From Pseudomonadota bacterium (GTDB taxonomy: Bacteria > Pseudomonadota > Alphaproteobacteria > Puniceispirillales > Puniceispirillaceae): a stretch of DNA of 64,000 bases. The stretch covers positions 124,001-188,000 of the forward strand of contig JAQCEA010000003.1 of the NCBI GenBank assembly GCA_027620495.1. Direction: 5' to 3'. Under the pieces are notes generated by a model, which did not search any database, was not told the origin of the DNA, and saw only the letters and a program-made list of their open reading frames with translations. The position numbers were made by a program, and so were the translations under genes. Below, piece by piece: positions 25,246 through 34,079 of this stretch; position 1 is the stretch's first letter, and each line of letters starts with the position of its first letter.

Positions 25246-25266
25246 TATGTTGCGCAACGCAACATA
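25246..25266. promoter_or_regulatory. Perfect 9-base inverted repeat upstream of soeA (operator candidate)
   Basis: Arms TATGTTGCG and CGCAACATA flank a CAA centre, and the core TTGCGCAA is itself a palindrome. The repeat ends about 30 bases before the soeA start, where a repressor would block transcription. The rest of the gap 24964-25297 shows no gene. Confidence 0.6.
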
Positions 25267-25297
25267 GCTGTATCGAAAAGTTCTATTGGGAGAGTGA

Positions 25298-28183
25298 ATG
25301 ATGAGTGCAGAACCGCGGGTTGAACGGTCTCCTAAAGTAAGCGATGAGGTTAAAAAAACCACCTGCTATATGTGCGCGTGCAGATGCGGCATCAATGTGC
25401 ATCTGCGCGATGGCAAGGTGCGCTATATCGAGGGCAACCGTGACCATCCGGTGAACCAAGGGGTGCTGTGCGCCAAGGGGTCTGCTGGCATCATGCAGCA
25501 TTATTCACCAGCCAGATTGCGCAGCCCATTGCGCCGTGTCGGGCCGCGGGGCAGCGGCCAGTTCGAAGCCATCAGCTGGGAAGAAGCCTTGCAAACAGCA
25601 ACCGATTGGCTGGGACCTATCCGCCAATCAGATCCAAAAAAGCTGGCATTTTTTACTGGGCGCGATCAATCACAGGCACTGACAGGCTGGTGGGCGCAGC
25701 AATTTGGTACGCCAAATTTTGCTGCCCATGGCGGTTTTTGTTCGGTCAATATGGCGGCTGGCGGCATTTACACCATTGGCGGCGCGTTTTGGGAATTTGG
25801 GTCACCAGATTGGGATTTGACTGAAATTTTCGTGCTTTTTGGTGTCGCCGAAGACCATGATTCAAACCCGATCAAAATGGGGCTTGGCAAATTGAAATCA
25901 CGCGGCAAGCGTGTGGTTTCGGTAAACCCGGTACAAACCGGTTATGCGGCGATTTCGGATGATTGGTATGGCATCACGCCGGGGACCGATGGGTTGTTTA
26001 TTCTGTCGTTGATCCGCGAATTAATGCTGTCTGGCAATATTGATGTTGATTATCTCAGCCGATATACAAACGCGCCATGGCTGGTGATCCGTAATCCGGG
26101 CCAGTCGAATGATGGGCTGTTTTTGCGTGACGCCGATGGCAAGCCGCAAATTCTTGATCGCAAAACCGGCAAAGCGGTTGCCCATGATATGGCTGGTGCG
26201 CGCTGTCATTTGCAAGGCGAAGTCAAACTGCCCGAAGGCGGTGTCGCTGTTCCAGCTTTTGTGTTGATGGCCGAAACCTATCTTGATGATGCCTATGCAC
26301 CAGAAACTGTGGCTGATAAAATTGGCATTCCGGCACCACGGGTCAAACAGCTGGCGGCTGATCTTGCCGAGGCTGCCTTTGCCAAACAAATCACCATCAA
26401 ACAGCCATGGACAGACTGGAAGGGCGAGCGTCATGAAGAAATGATTGGGCGGCCGGTGTCGATGCATGCGATGCGTGGTATTTCGGCACATTCAAATGGG
26501 TTTCAAACTTGCCGGGCCCTGCATGTGCTGCAACTTATTTTGGGATCGGTTGAGGTGCCGGGTGGCTTTCGGTTCAAGCCGCCTTACCCAAAGCCGGCCC
26601 ATGTCCATCCAAAGCCAGCTGGCCGACCTGATCAGGTGGCACCGGGCCAGCCAATGGCCGGGGCCCCGCTAGGCTATGTGTTGGGGCCGGAAGATTTGAT
26701 CATTGACAAGGATGGGACACCGCAACGTATCGACAAAGCCTATAGCTGGGACGCACCAATGTCAGCCCATGGGCTGATGCATATGGTGATTTCCAATGCG
26801 GTTGCTGGCGACCCCTATCCGGTTGAGGTGCTGTTTATGTATATGGCCAATATGGCGTGGAATTCATCCATGAATACGCGCGGTGTGATGGATATGTTGA
26901 CTGCGACAGACCCGGAAACCGGTGCCTATAAAATCCCGAAAATCATTTATTCAGATGCCTATCAATCTGAAATGGTGGCTTATGCCGATTTGATTTTGCC
27001 TGATACCACCTATCTGGAACGTCATGATGCCATTTCGCTTCTTGATCGTCCGATTTGCGAGGCTGATGGGGTTGCTGATGCAATCCGCTGGCCGGTGCTG
27101 GCACCTGACCGCGATGTGCGTGGGTTTCAGTCTGTACTGCTTGACCTTGGGGCGCGGCTTGGCTTGCCAGGCATGGTCAATGATGATGGCAGTGCCAAAT
27201 ATGCTGATTATGGTGACTATATCATCAACCACGAACGCAAGCCGGGGATTGGCCCGCTTGCTGGATTTCGCGGAGAGACCGGTGAATCTGATGGGCGCGG
27301 TGCGCCGAATAAAGGCCAGCTTGATGCCTATATTGAAAATGGTGGCTTTTGGCATAAGGATATTCCGCCAGCGGCAAAATATTACAAGATGGCGAACATG
27401 GAATATCAGCAATTTGCCGTCGATATGGGATTTTACGATAGCCCGCAACCCTATGCGTTTCAGATTTATTCAGAAACCTTGCAAAAATTCCGTTTGGCAG
27501 CCGCGGGCCATGGCGCGGTGCAACCGCCCGAACATATGCGGGAGCGGGTCAAGCAATGTTTCACCCCGTTGCCAAGCTGGTATCCGCCCTTTGAAGGCAG
27601 CGCGATTGACGAAGATAGCTATCCGATCCATGCGCTGACCCAGCGGCCAATGGCGATGTATCATTCATGGGGATCGCAAAATCCGTGGTTGCGGCAAATC
27701 CATGGCTATAACCCGATGTTTATCTCGCAAAAACTGGCCGATAAAATTGGCGTTGTTGAAGGGGACTGGATTTGGGTGACTTCGCATCATGGGAAAATTC
27801 GCGTGCCGGTGGCCGTTATGGAAGGTGTGAATGAACATACCATCTGGACTTGGAACGCGATTGGCAAACGCAAAGGTGCGTGGCAGCTCAGCCCGGATGC
27901 CCCGGAAACCAAAAAAGGCTTTTTGCTGAACCATCTGATCCACGAATTATTGCCGCCAAAGGGCGATGGATTGCGCTGGGCAAATTCTGATCCGATCACC
28001 GGTCAGGCGGCATGGTTTGATTTGCGTGTTCATGTTGAACGTGCGGAAGCAGATGAACCGGCAGAAGTAGCCCCACAATTTGATGTGCTTGCATCGCCGC
28101 CTGATATGCCGGCACCGCCAAAGACATTGCGCTATGGCTTGGAATGGACAAGCGCTGACAAAACCACAACTGGAGGCCAGTAA
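25298..28183 (+). CDS. soeA: Sulfite dehydrogenase (quinone) molybdoenzyme subunit
   Basis: The 961-residue protein is a DMSO-reductase-family molybdopterin enzyme. The N-terminal [4Fe-4S] site has C23, C26, C30 and C58 (CYMCACRCG, then VLCAKG). C148 in GGFCSVN is the likely molybdenum ligand. There is no twin-arginine signal, so it acts in the cytoplasm, as SoeA does. The size and the 4Fe-4S, GRDQSQ and AEDHDSNPIKMG segments resemble SoeA as I remember it. SoeABC oxidises sulfite to sulfate and feeds the quinone pool, which suits a sulfonate cluster. A cytoplasmic formate or polysulfide enzyme of the same family is the main alternative. A good GGGAGAG precedes the tandem ATG start. Confidence 0.8.
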   Translation: MMSAEPRVERSPKVSDEVKKTTCYMCACRCGINVHLRDGKVRYIEGNRDHPVNQGVLCAKGSAGIMQHYSPARLRSPLRRVGPRGSGQFEAISWEEALQTATDWLGPIRQSDPKKLAFFTGRDQSQALTGWWAQQFGTPNFAAHGGFCSVNMAAGGIYTIGGAFWEFGSPDWDLTEIFVLFGVAEDHDSNPIKMGLGKLKSRGKRVVSVNPVQTGYAAISDDWYGITPGTDGLFILSLIRELMLSGNIDVDYLSRYTNAPWLVIRNPGQSNDGLFLRDADGKPQILDRKTGKAVAHDMAGARCHLQGEVKLPEGGVAVPAFVLMAETYLDDAYAPETVADKIGIPAPRVKQLAADLAEAAFAKQITIKQPWTDWKGERHEEMIGRPVSMHAMRGISAHSNGFQTCRALHVLQLILGSVEVPGGFRFKPPYPKPAHVHPKPAGRPDQVAPGQPMAGAPLGYVLGPEDLIIDKDGTPQRIDKAYSWDAPMSAHGLMHMVISNAVAGDPYPVEVLFMYMANMAWNSSMNTRGVMDMLTATDPETGAYKIPKIIYSDAYQSEMVAYADLILPDTTYLERHDAISLLDRPICEADGVADAIRWPVLAPDRDVRGFQSVLLDLGARLGLPGMVNDDGSAKYADYGDYIINHERKPGIGPLAGFRGETGESDGRGAPNKGQLDAYIENGGFWHKDIPPAAKYYKMANMEYQQFAVDMGFYDSPQPYAFQIYSETLQKFRLAAAGHGAVQPPEHMRERVKQCFTPLPSWYPPFEGSAIDEDSYPIHALTQRPMAMYHSWGSQNPWLRQIHGYNPMFISQKLADKIGVVEGDWIWVTSHHGKIRVPVAVMEGVNEHTIWTWNAIGKRKGAWQLSPDAPETKKGFLLNHLIHELLPPKGDGLRWANSDPITGQAAWFDLRVHVERAEADEPAEVAPQFDVLASPPDMPAPPKTLRYGLEWTSADKTTTGGQ

Positions 28184-28184
28184 C

Positions 28185-28928
28185 ATGACAATGCTTCCCG
28201 AAGCTTCGGCCATTAAGCTTGGCCTTGTGATTGATCTTGATATTTGCGTTGGCTGTCAGGCCTGTGTTGTCAATTGTAAAGAATGGAACACCTCTGGCTA
28301 TGGCGCGCCCTTGTCGGATGATGATGCCTATGGGGCGGCGCCGAATGGGGCGTGGCTGAACCGGGTGCATGCCTATGAGGCGGGTACCGGTGCCGATGCC
28401 CGCACGGTGCATTTTCCAAAATCCTGTTTGCATTGTGAAGACGCGCCTTGTGTTACGGTTTGCCCGACCGGGGCGTCGTTCAAGCGGGCCGAAGACGGCA
28501 TTGTTCTGGTCAATGAAGATTGGTGCATTGGCTGTGGTTTATGTGCGTGGTCTTGCCCCTATGGTGCCCGCGAGATGGACCCTGCCGAAGGCGTGATGAA
28601 GAAATGCACCTTGTGTGTTGACCGGATTTATAACGACAATCTGCCAGCCGAAGATCAGGTGCCGGCCTGTGTGCGAACCTGTCCGACAAATGCCCGGCAT
28701 TTTGGTGATCTTGGAGACCCTGAATCAGATGTCAGCCAGATGGTGGCGGCACGTGGGGGGTTTGATCTGATGCCGGAACAAAACACCAAACCGGTGAATA
28801 AATATTTGCCACCGCGGCCGCGGCGGGCGGCTGATGATACGCCTGTCTCATTGCTGGCGATGGCCCAAGATGCAACCCCATCTGGGTTTTGGAAATGGGT
28901 CGATTCAACTTTGGAAAAGCTAGGGTGA
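28185..28928 (+). CDS. soeB: Iron-sulfur electron-transfer subunit of the sulfite dehydrogenase
   Basis: The 247-residue ferredoxin-type protein has cysteine clusters for four [4Fe-4S] centres: CVGCQACVVNC, CLHCEDAPCVTVCP, CIGCGLCAWSCP and CTLCVD with CVRTCP. It would carry electrons from SoeA to the membrane subunit. The ATG at 28185 has GGAGG at good spacing and lies one base after the soeA stop; the frame is open further upstream inside soeA. The C-terminus is proline- and arginine-rich (PPRPRRA). Confidence 0.85.
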   Translation: MTMLPEASAIKLGLVIDLDICVGCQACVVNCKEWNTSGYGAPLSDDDAYGAAPNGAWLNRVHAYEAGTGADARTVHFPKSCLHCEDAPCVTVCPTGASFKRAEDGIVLVNEDWCIGCGLCAWSCPYGAREMDPAEGVMKKCTLCVDRIYNDNLPAEDQVPACVRTCPTNARHFGDLGDPESDVSQMVAARGGFDLMPEQNTKPVNKYLPPRPRRAADDTPVSLLAMAQDATPSGFWKWVDSTLEKLG

Positions 28929-28934
28929 TTTAAC

Positions 28935-29849
28935 ATGCGTCCAGCCTGGTCAATTATATTTTTTACATCAATTTCCGGTCTAGGGTTTGGTTTGGCGGCG
29001 TGGCTCGTTCTGGGGTTTGTCGATTTAGCCAATCCGCAACATTTGCTCATCACTGGGATCGCCACCATGGCGTTAATTGTGGCTGGCTTGCTCAGTTCAA
29101 CATTTCATCTTGGTCATCCAGAACGGGCATGGCGAGCATTGACACAATGGCGGTCAAGCTGGTTATCGCGCGAAGGGGTGCTGGCGGTGCTGGCGCTGAT
29201 CGCAATGGCCGTCTGGGGGCTGTATTACACCCGGCATGGCGCGCCGCCAGTTTGGGCCAATGGGTTGATTGCGGCGCTGATGGCACTCACGGTTTATGCC
29301 ACCTCGATGATCTATGCGTCATTGCGCACGGTGGCACGTTGGCATCATCCATTAACGCCGGTTTGTTATTTAATGTTTGCCGCATCAAGTGGCTTGGTGG
29401 CGGTATTATTGGTGCTGGCGGTTTTAGGCCAGCAGATCAGCCCGCCCTTGTTGCTGTCGGCGATGCTGGCGGTGGCATCTGCATGGGGGATTAAAATCAT
29501 CTGGTGGCAGCTTGCCGGGGCAGGTGGGTCTGGCAGCAGTCTGGCCACCGCCACTGGTCTTGGCAGCCTTGGCACGGTGCGTAGCATTATGCCGCCGCAT
29601 ACATCAGAAAATTATCTGCAACATGAAATGGGATTTGTTGTGGCGCGCAAACATGCAGCACAATTGCGGGTGATGGCCTTGCTTGTTGGCGGCGTTTTGC
29701 CGATGGCATTGCTGTTTTTATTGGCACCAGTGCCGCTGGTTCTGGGCGTGGCTGTGATCTCGCATATGGCTGGGATTTTTGTTGAACGCTGGCTGTTCTT
29801 TGCCGAAGCGAAACATAGCGTAACGCTTTATTATGGTGATACGCACTAG
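28935..29849 (+). CDS. soeC: Membrane anchor subunit of the sulfite dehydrogenase (DmsC/NrfD-like)
   Basis: The 304-residue membrane protein has about eight transmembrane segments, with SSTFHLGHPERAWRAL, a conserved DmsC-type segment, after the second. It anchors SoeAB and passes electrons to quinone. The gene begins seven bases after soeB. There is no haem-binding CxxCH, as expected for DmsC-type anchors. Confidence 0.82.
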   Translation: MRPAWSIIFFTSISGLGFGLAAWLVLGFVDLANPQHLLITGIATMALIVAGLLSSTFHLGHPERAWRALTQWRSSWLSREGVLAVLALIAMAVWGLYYTRHGAPPVWANGLIAALMALTVYATSMIYASLRTVARWHHPLTPVCYLMFAASSGLVAVLLVLAVLGQQISPPLLLSAMLAVASAWGIKIIWWQLAGAGGSGSSLATATGLGSLGTVRSIMPPHTSENYLQHEMGFVVARKHAAQLRVMALLVGGVLPMALLFLLAPVPLVLGVAVISHMAGIFVERWLFFAEAKHSVTLYYGDTH

Positions 29850-30125
29850 GCGTTTGGGTAGGCCGTTTGGAACTAGGCAGCCCGCGCGTTGTGACGTTGG
29901 CGATGGTTTTTTGTGGTGGTGCTTTACCGTGTAGCGGAATGACAACGGCAAAAAACATCAAAGGCACAGCGGCAAATCTTTGCTGGGGTACGACATCTCT
30001 TTGGCCGCTGATTACAATGTGGATCAGTTGGTTTTGCGGTCGTCATTGGTCTTAAACAATAAAAGACCAAACGCAATCAGCGATCTAAACCTAATAGAAA
30101 ACCGACACAGGATGGCAGTTGCCCC

Positions 30126-30145
30126 ATGAGTATTATAATACTCAT
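30126..30145. repeat. Perfect 20-base palindrome between soeC and hppA
   Basis: ATGAGTATTATAATACTCAT reads the same on both strands. The flanking genes converge on this gap (29850-30322), so it is not in an obvious promoter. It may be a protein-binding site or mark an unannotated small transcript. I see no convincing gene in the gap. Confidence 0.6.
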
Positions 30146-30168
30146 ATGATGTGTGGGCGGTGTTTAAG

Positions 30169-30234
30169 TGGCGTCTTGGCAGTGTTTTGCCAGCATCTTG
30201 CCGGCGTCTTGGCAGCGTCTTGGCAGTGTCTGGG
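30169..30234 (+). repeat. Six imperfect 11-base tandem repeats
   Basis: Consecutive units are TGGCGTCTTGG, CAGTGTTTTGC, CAGCATCTTGC, CGGCGTCTTGG, CAGCGTCTTGG and CAGTGTCTGGG, about CAGYRTCTTGS. The 11-base period is close to one turn of DNA. The array lies in the convergent gap between soeC and hppA, 24 bases after the palindrome. There are no spacers, so it is not a CRISPR array. Confidence 0.7.
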
Positions 30235-30276
30235 TGGTGGGCGCGTGGTCAGTAACGCCCCAATCGCGCCATAAAA

Positions 30277-30302
30277 AAAGCCGGCCTATTTAGGCCGGCT
30301 TT
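30277..30302 (-). terminator. Rho-independent terminator of hppA
   Basis: The 10-base arms AAAGCCGGCC and GGCCGGCTTT enclose a 6-base loop. On the minus strand, the direction of hppA, the hairpin is followed by a run of T residues, and it lies just after the hppA stop. Confidence 0.9.
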
Positions 30303-30322
30303 CTTATTATTTGATAGATCTG

Positions 30323-32332
30323 TTAGACCAGCAGTTCGGCAATCACCAAGCTGACAATCGCCATCACATTGATCAGGATGTTCATTGACGGGCCAGAGGT
30401 GTCTTTCAGCGGATCACCCACAGTATCGCCAACAACAGCGGCTTTATGCACATCTGAACCTTTACCACCAAGATTGCCTTTTTCGACATATTTCTTGGCA
30501 TTGTCCCATGCGCCACCGGCGTTTGACATCATCAGCGCCATCATCACACAACAGATCAATGCGCCGCCTAGCATACCGCCAAGTGCCTTTGGCCCAAGTC
30601 CGAACCCGACCACAACCGGTGCCAGCACGGCCAGCGCGCCCGGTGCAACCATTTTGCGCAAGGCTGCACGTGTTGCAATATCAACGCAACGGGCTGTGTC
30701 TGGTTTGGCTTTGCCTTCAAGAAGACCCGGGATTTCGCGGAACTGACGGCGAATTTCCTGAATCATCTCAAATGCTGCATCGCCCACCGCTGTCATTGTC
30801 ATTGAACTGACAATGAACGGGAAGATGCCGCCAATGAACATGCCGCACAATACCAGCGGATCATTGATCGCCAGAATAAAGTTTGGATCATGCAGGGCCA
30901 CTTTTTCGATATAGGCACTGATCAGCGCCAACGCGGCCAGCGCGGCGGCGCTGATGGCAAAGCCTTTACCAATCGCGGCAGTGGTGTTGCCAACTTCATC
31001 AAGCCCATCGGTAATCGCACGGGTTTCTTTACCCATTTCAGCCATTTCGGCAATACCGCCAGCGTTATCCGCCACCGGGCCATAGGCGTCAATCGCCATG
31101 GTGATGCCAACGGTGCTGAGCATGCCAACAGCCGCCAAACCAACGCCGTAAAGGCCAGCTGACATATTGGCGAGGAAAATAATCGCCGCGATTGTCAGCA
31201 CTGGAATAGCCACAGATTGCATGCCAACGGCCAGACCAGAAATCATAATGGTGGCCGGACCGGTTTCACCATCTTTGGCAATTTTGCGAACTGGGGCACC
31301 GCCAGTGTAATATTCAGTCACCAGACCAACGATAATACCGCCGATCGCGCCGACCAGAACGGCAAACCAAACACCCGATGCGGTGCCGCTCATTGTCACC
31401 ACAAAATAGGCCGCGGCAATGAACAGAACAGACGATCCAATGGTGCCCATTCTAAGGGCCACATCAGGGCTTTTGTTGGAGAATAATTTCACCGCCAGAA
31501 TGCCAATCAATGAACAAATCAGGCCGGTTGATGCGAGGGCTAGCGGCATAAATTGCAGCGTTTCGCGGTTGCCGCCAAGCCCATTTACGGCCACCATGCT
31601 CATCGAGGCAGCAAGGGCCATAGATGCGATCATAGACCCGCAGTATGATTCAAAAATATCTGAACCCATACCAGCAACGTCACCCACGTTATCGCCCACA
31701 TTATCGGCGATCACACCCGGGTTGCGTGGATCATCTTCGGGGATGCCAGCCTCAACCTTACCAACAAGGTCAGCCCCCACATCGGCGCTTTTGGTAAAGA
31801 TGCCGCCACCAACGCGGCTGAACAGCGCCACTGATGACCCGCCCATAGCAAAGCCCTCAATCGCATGCATGGTTTCGATAGAGCCACCAAAATAATGATA
31901 CAGCCCGCCGATACCGATCAACCCCATAGAGGCCACGGTCAAACCCATGATTGAGCCGCCTGAAAATGCGATATTCAAAGCCTCGGCAGACCCTTTGGTG
32001 TTTGCGGCAACAGCTGTGCGCACATTGGCATGGGTCGCGGTGTACATGCCGATATAACCAGCAATACCAGAACAACCCGCACCAACCATAAAGGCCACAG
32101 CGGTTTGCCACCCAAGACCAAAATAAAGGGCGACGATACAGATCAGACAGAAAATAGCCAGACGTTTATATTCGCTGGCCATAAACACCATGGCACCGAG
32201 ATGAATCTCGTCGGCGATTTCTTTGACCCTGCCCTCTCCAGAGGGAGTCTGCAGAATTCTGGCATAGACCAGAAACGCAGCGATCATGCCAAGAATACCC
32301 AGGCTGATCGGCAAAATTGCGGTTGAAAGCAT
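30323..32332 (-). CDS. hppA: Membrane-bound ion-translocating pyrophosphatase, K+-dependent type
   Basis: The 669-residue protein has about 16 membrane segments and the pyrophosphate-binding signatures [42 protein letters not shown] and [16 protein letters not shown]. It couples pyrophosphate hydrolysis to proton or sodium export. The segment [10 protein letters not shown] has Ala and Gly where K+-independent enzymes have Lys and Thr, so it should be the K+-dependent type. Whether it pumps H+ or Na+ cannot be read with confidence. GAGAGGAT precedes the ATG, and a strong terminator follows the gene. The 373-base gap upstream (32333-32705) shows no gene; it carries the promoters of hppA and the divergent ligase. 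Confidence 0.95.
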   Translation of the reverse strand: MLSTAILPISLGILGMIAAFLVYARILQTPSGEGRVKEIADEIHLGAMVFMASEYKRLAIFCLICIVALYFGLGWQTAVAFMVGAGCSGIAGYIGMYTATHANVRTAVAANTKGSAEALNIAFSGGSIMGLTVASMGLIGIGGLYHYFGGSIETMHAIEGFAMGGSSVALFSRVGGGIFTKSADVGADLVGKVEAGIPEDDPRNPGVIADNVGDNVGDVAGMGSDIFESYCGSMIASMALAASMSMVAVNGLGGNRETLQFMPLALASTGLICSLIGILAVKLFSNKSPDVALRMGTIGSSVLFIAAAYFVVTMSGTASGVWFAVLVGAIGGIIVGLVTEYYTGGAPVRKIAKDGETGPATIMISGLAVGMQSVAIPVLTIAAIIFLANMSAGLYGVGLAAVGMLSTVGITMAIDAYGPVADNAGGIAEMAEMGKETRAITDGLDEVGNTTAAIGKGFAISAAALAALALISAYIEKVALHDPNFILAINDPLVLCGMFIGGIFPFIVSSMTMTAVGDAAFEMIQEIRRQFREIPGLLEGKAKPDTARCVDIATRAALRKMVAPGALAVLAPVVVGFGLGPKALGGMLGGALICCVMMALMMSNAGGAWDNAKKYVEKGNLGGKGSDVHKAAVVGDTVGDPLKDTSGPSMNILINVMAIVSLVIAELLV

Positions 32333-32705
32333 GAAATGATCCTCTCAAATTTTTGCATGCACTAAACGAACAGTGCGTAAATATAAATGCTGAAGCAAAG
32401 CCCCAAATCCGCGCGGTTATAGACCGATTAGAGGGGATTGTAAAGTAAGCACCGTCATTGGTTTTTGGCCGAAAAATCATACATAAACTGATGAAAATAC
32501 TGCGGCCTAGTAAATTAGCAATAAATGCTGATTTACTCATTCCGCAGAAACAGGATAAACTGCCTGCAACTACGAACAGAGCGCTGTTTTACGGCTGATG
32601 ATTCGACGCCGGTTTTCCGCCATACGGGCGATCAGAGCCGCATATTTTTTCGTATCGCCTCTTGTCTCATCTGTTTGAAAGTATCGCGTATCTAACAGGG
32701 AATTG

Positions 32706-34064
32706 ATGATGAACCAGAGCAATCTATTAACGTGGTTTTCCGAAAGGCCACACATCGAATATGTGCTGCCATTCGTGGCTGATATCAATGGCGTTTTCCG
32801 CGGCAAGCGTGTGCCAGCATCACAAGTCAAAAAATTAATTAAAAATGGCCTTCGGATGCCCTTATCCTCGGTAAATGTAGATATCTGGGGTCGTGATATA
32901 GAAGACAGCCCGCTTGTATTTGAAAGCGGAGATTCGGATGGGAAATGCTTTTGGACTGGTCGTACCCCGATTGTTATGACCTGGGATGAGTCGAAAAGCG
33001 CCCTTTTGCCAATGAGCTTTTTCACTGAAAACGGCAAGGCATTTGCGGGCGACCCCCGCAATGCGTTAAAACATCTTGTCAGCGAATTTGACGGCTTGAA
33101 ATTAAGACCAGTGATTGCCTTTGAATTGGAATTTTATCTGGCCGACCCAAAGGCGCAGGATGGCAGTCTGGTGAACCCGCTTTCCGGTGCGGTCAAAGTG
33201 CATGACGGAGTGCTTTCAATTGATGAAATCAATGATTTTTCTGATTTTTTGAATGAGATTTATGATTGCTGCAAATTAAATGATGTCAGCGTTGATGCCG
33301 TGATCAGTGAGAGTGGCTTTTGTCAATTCGAAGTCAATATGAAACATTCAGATGATGTACTGAAGGCGGCTGATGACGCCGTGTTTTTCAAAACCATTGT
33401 CAAATCAATTGCCCGCAGGCGCGGTATTGCCGCAACTTTTATGGCCAAGCCATTTGCCGACCGGCCGGGAAATGGCATGCATGCGCATTTCAGCATCCTC
33501 GACGAGCATTCGCAAAATATCTTCAATGATGGTTCCGAAACTGGCACCGCCATAATGCGTCATTGTGTTGGTGGTATTATGGCCAATATGAAACAATCAA
33601 TGCTATTTTTTGCACCACATCTAAATTCTTACCGCCGCATGGCGCCTGGCCAACACGCGCCAACATCCATTTTATGGGGATATGAAAACCGGACAGCCTC
33701 GGTCAGAATTCCGGGCGGCGCGGCGGCAGATCGCAGAATTGAGCATCGGGTGGCAGGTGCCGACACTAACCCCTATCTCGTCACGATGGCTATTTTGGGT
33801 GCCGCCTTGCATGGTATCAAAGATGCCATTGAACCAGACGATCCGGTTGATGGGAATTGTTATGCCATGACAGTTGACGCAGACCGGACTTTGCCAACGA
33901 CATGGGAAGATGCGATTAGGCTTTTTGAAGAAGGCGACCGTATCGCAGGTTGCTTTTCCAAAGCCATGCATGACATGATCATGCGTACCAAGAAACAAGA
34001 GTCGACCATGTTTGCAAAAAAGATAACCCCATTTGAATATCAAAGCTATCTAGAGCAGGTGTGA
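32706..34064 (+). CDS. Glutamine-synthetase-like gamma-glutamyl-amine ligase 1 (PuuA-like)
   Basis: The 452-residue protein is a GlnA-fold ATP-dependent ligase. Visible elements are EFYLADP (metal/glutamate region), FCQFEVNMKHSDD, GIAATFMAKPFADRPGNGMHAH (nucleotide/metal region), NSYRRMAPGQHAPTSILWG and AAADRRIEHRVAGADTNPYL. These fit gamma-glutamylputrescine-synthetase-type enzymes better than housekeeping GlnA. It would glutamylate an amine to protect it during oxidation. The frame opens at a TTG at 32703; ATG 32706, after AGGGA, is preferred. It begins the amine cluster and is followed by a class III aminotransferase. Confidence 0.82.
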   Translation: MMNQSNLLTWFSERPHIEYVLPFVADINGVFRGKRVPASQVKKLIKNGLRMPLSSVNVDIWGRDIEDSPLVFESGDSDGKCFWTGRTPIVMTWDESKSALLPMSFFTENGKAFAGDPRNALKHLVSEFDGLKLRPVIAFELEFYLADPKAQDGSLVNPLSGAVKVHDGVLSIDEINDFSDFLNEIYDCCKLNDVSVDAVISESGFCQFEVNMKHSDDVLKAADDAVFFKTIVKSIARRRGIAATFMAKPFADRPGNGMHAHFSILDEHSQNIFNDGSETGTAIMRHCVGGIMANMKQSMLFFAPHLNSYRRMAPGQHAPTSILWGYENRTASVRIPGGAAADRRIEHRVAGADTNPYLVTMAILGAALHGIKDAIEPDDPVDGNCYAMTVDADRTLPTTWEDAIRLFEEGDRIAGCFSKAMHDMIMRTKKQESTMFAKKITPFEYQSYLEQV

Positions 34065-34079
34065 CCACAACGAACGGAA

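Noticed and set aside
25298-29849. Formate dehydrogenase as the identity of the molybdoenzyme complex
   Set aside because: The cytoplasmic molybdoenzyme with a Cys-type ligand (C148), a four-cluster ferredoxin subunit and a DmsC-type anchor fits SoeABC better. No NADH-binding or selenocysteine features of formate dehydrogenases were seen.
29867-30055. Small open frame after soeC
   Set aside because: Its composition is not protein-like, there is no start context and it lies in a repeat-containing convergent gap.
30169-30234. CRISPR-like array
   Set aside because: The units are 11 bases, contiguous and without spacers, and no cas genes are present.
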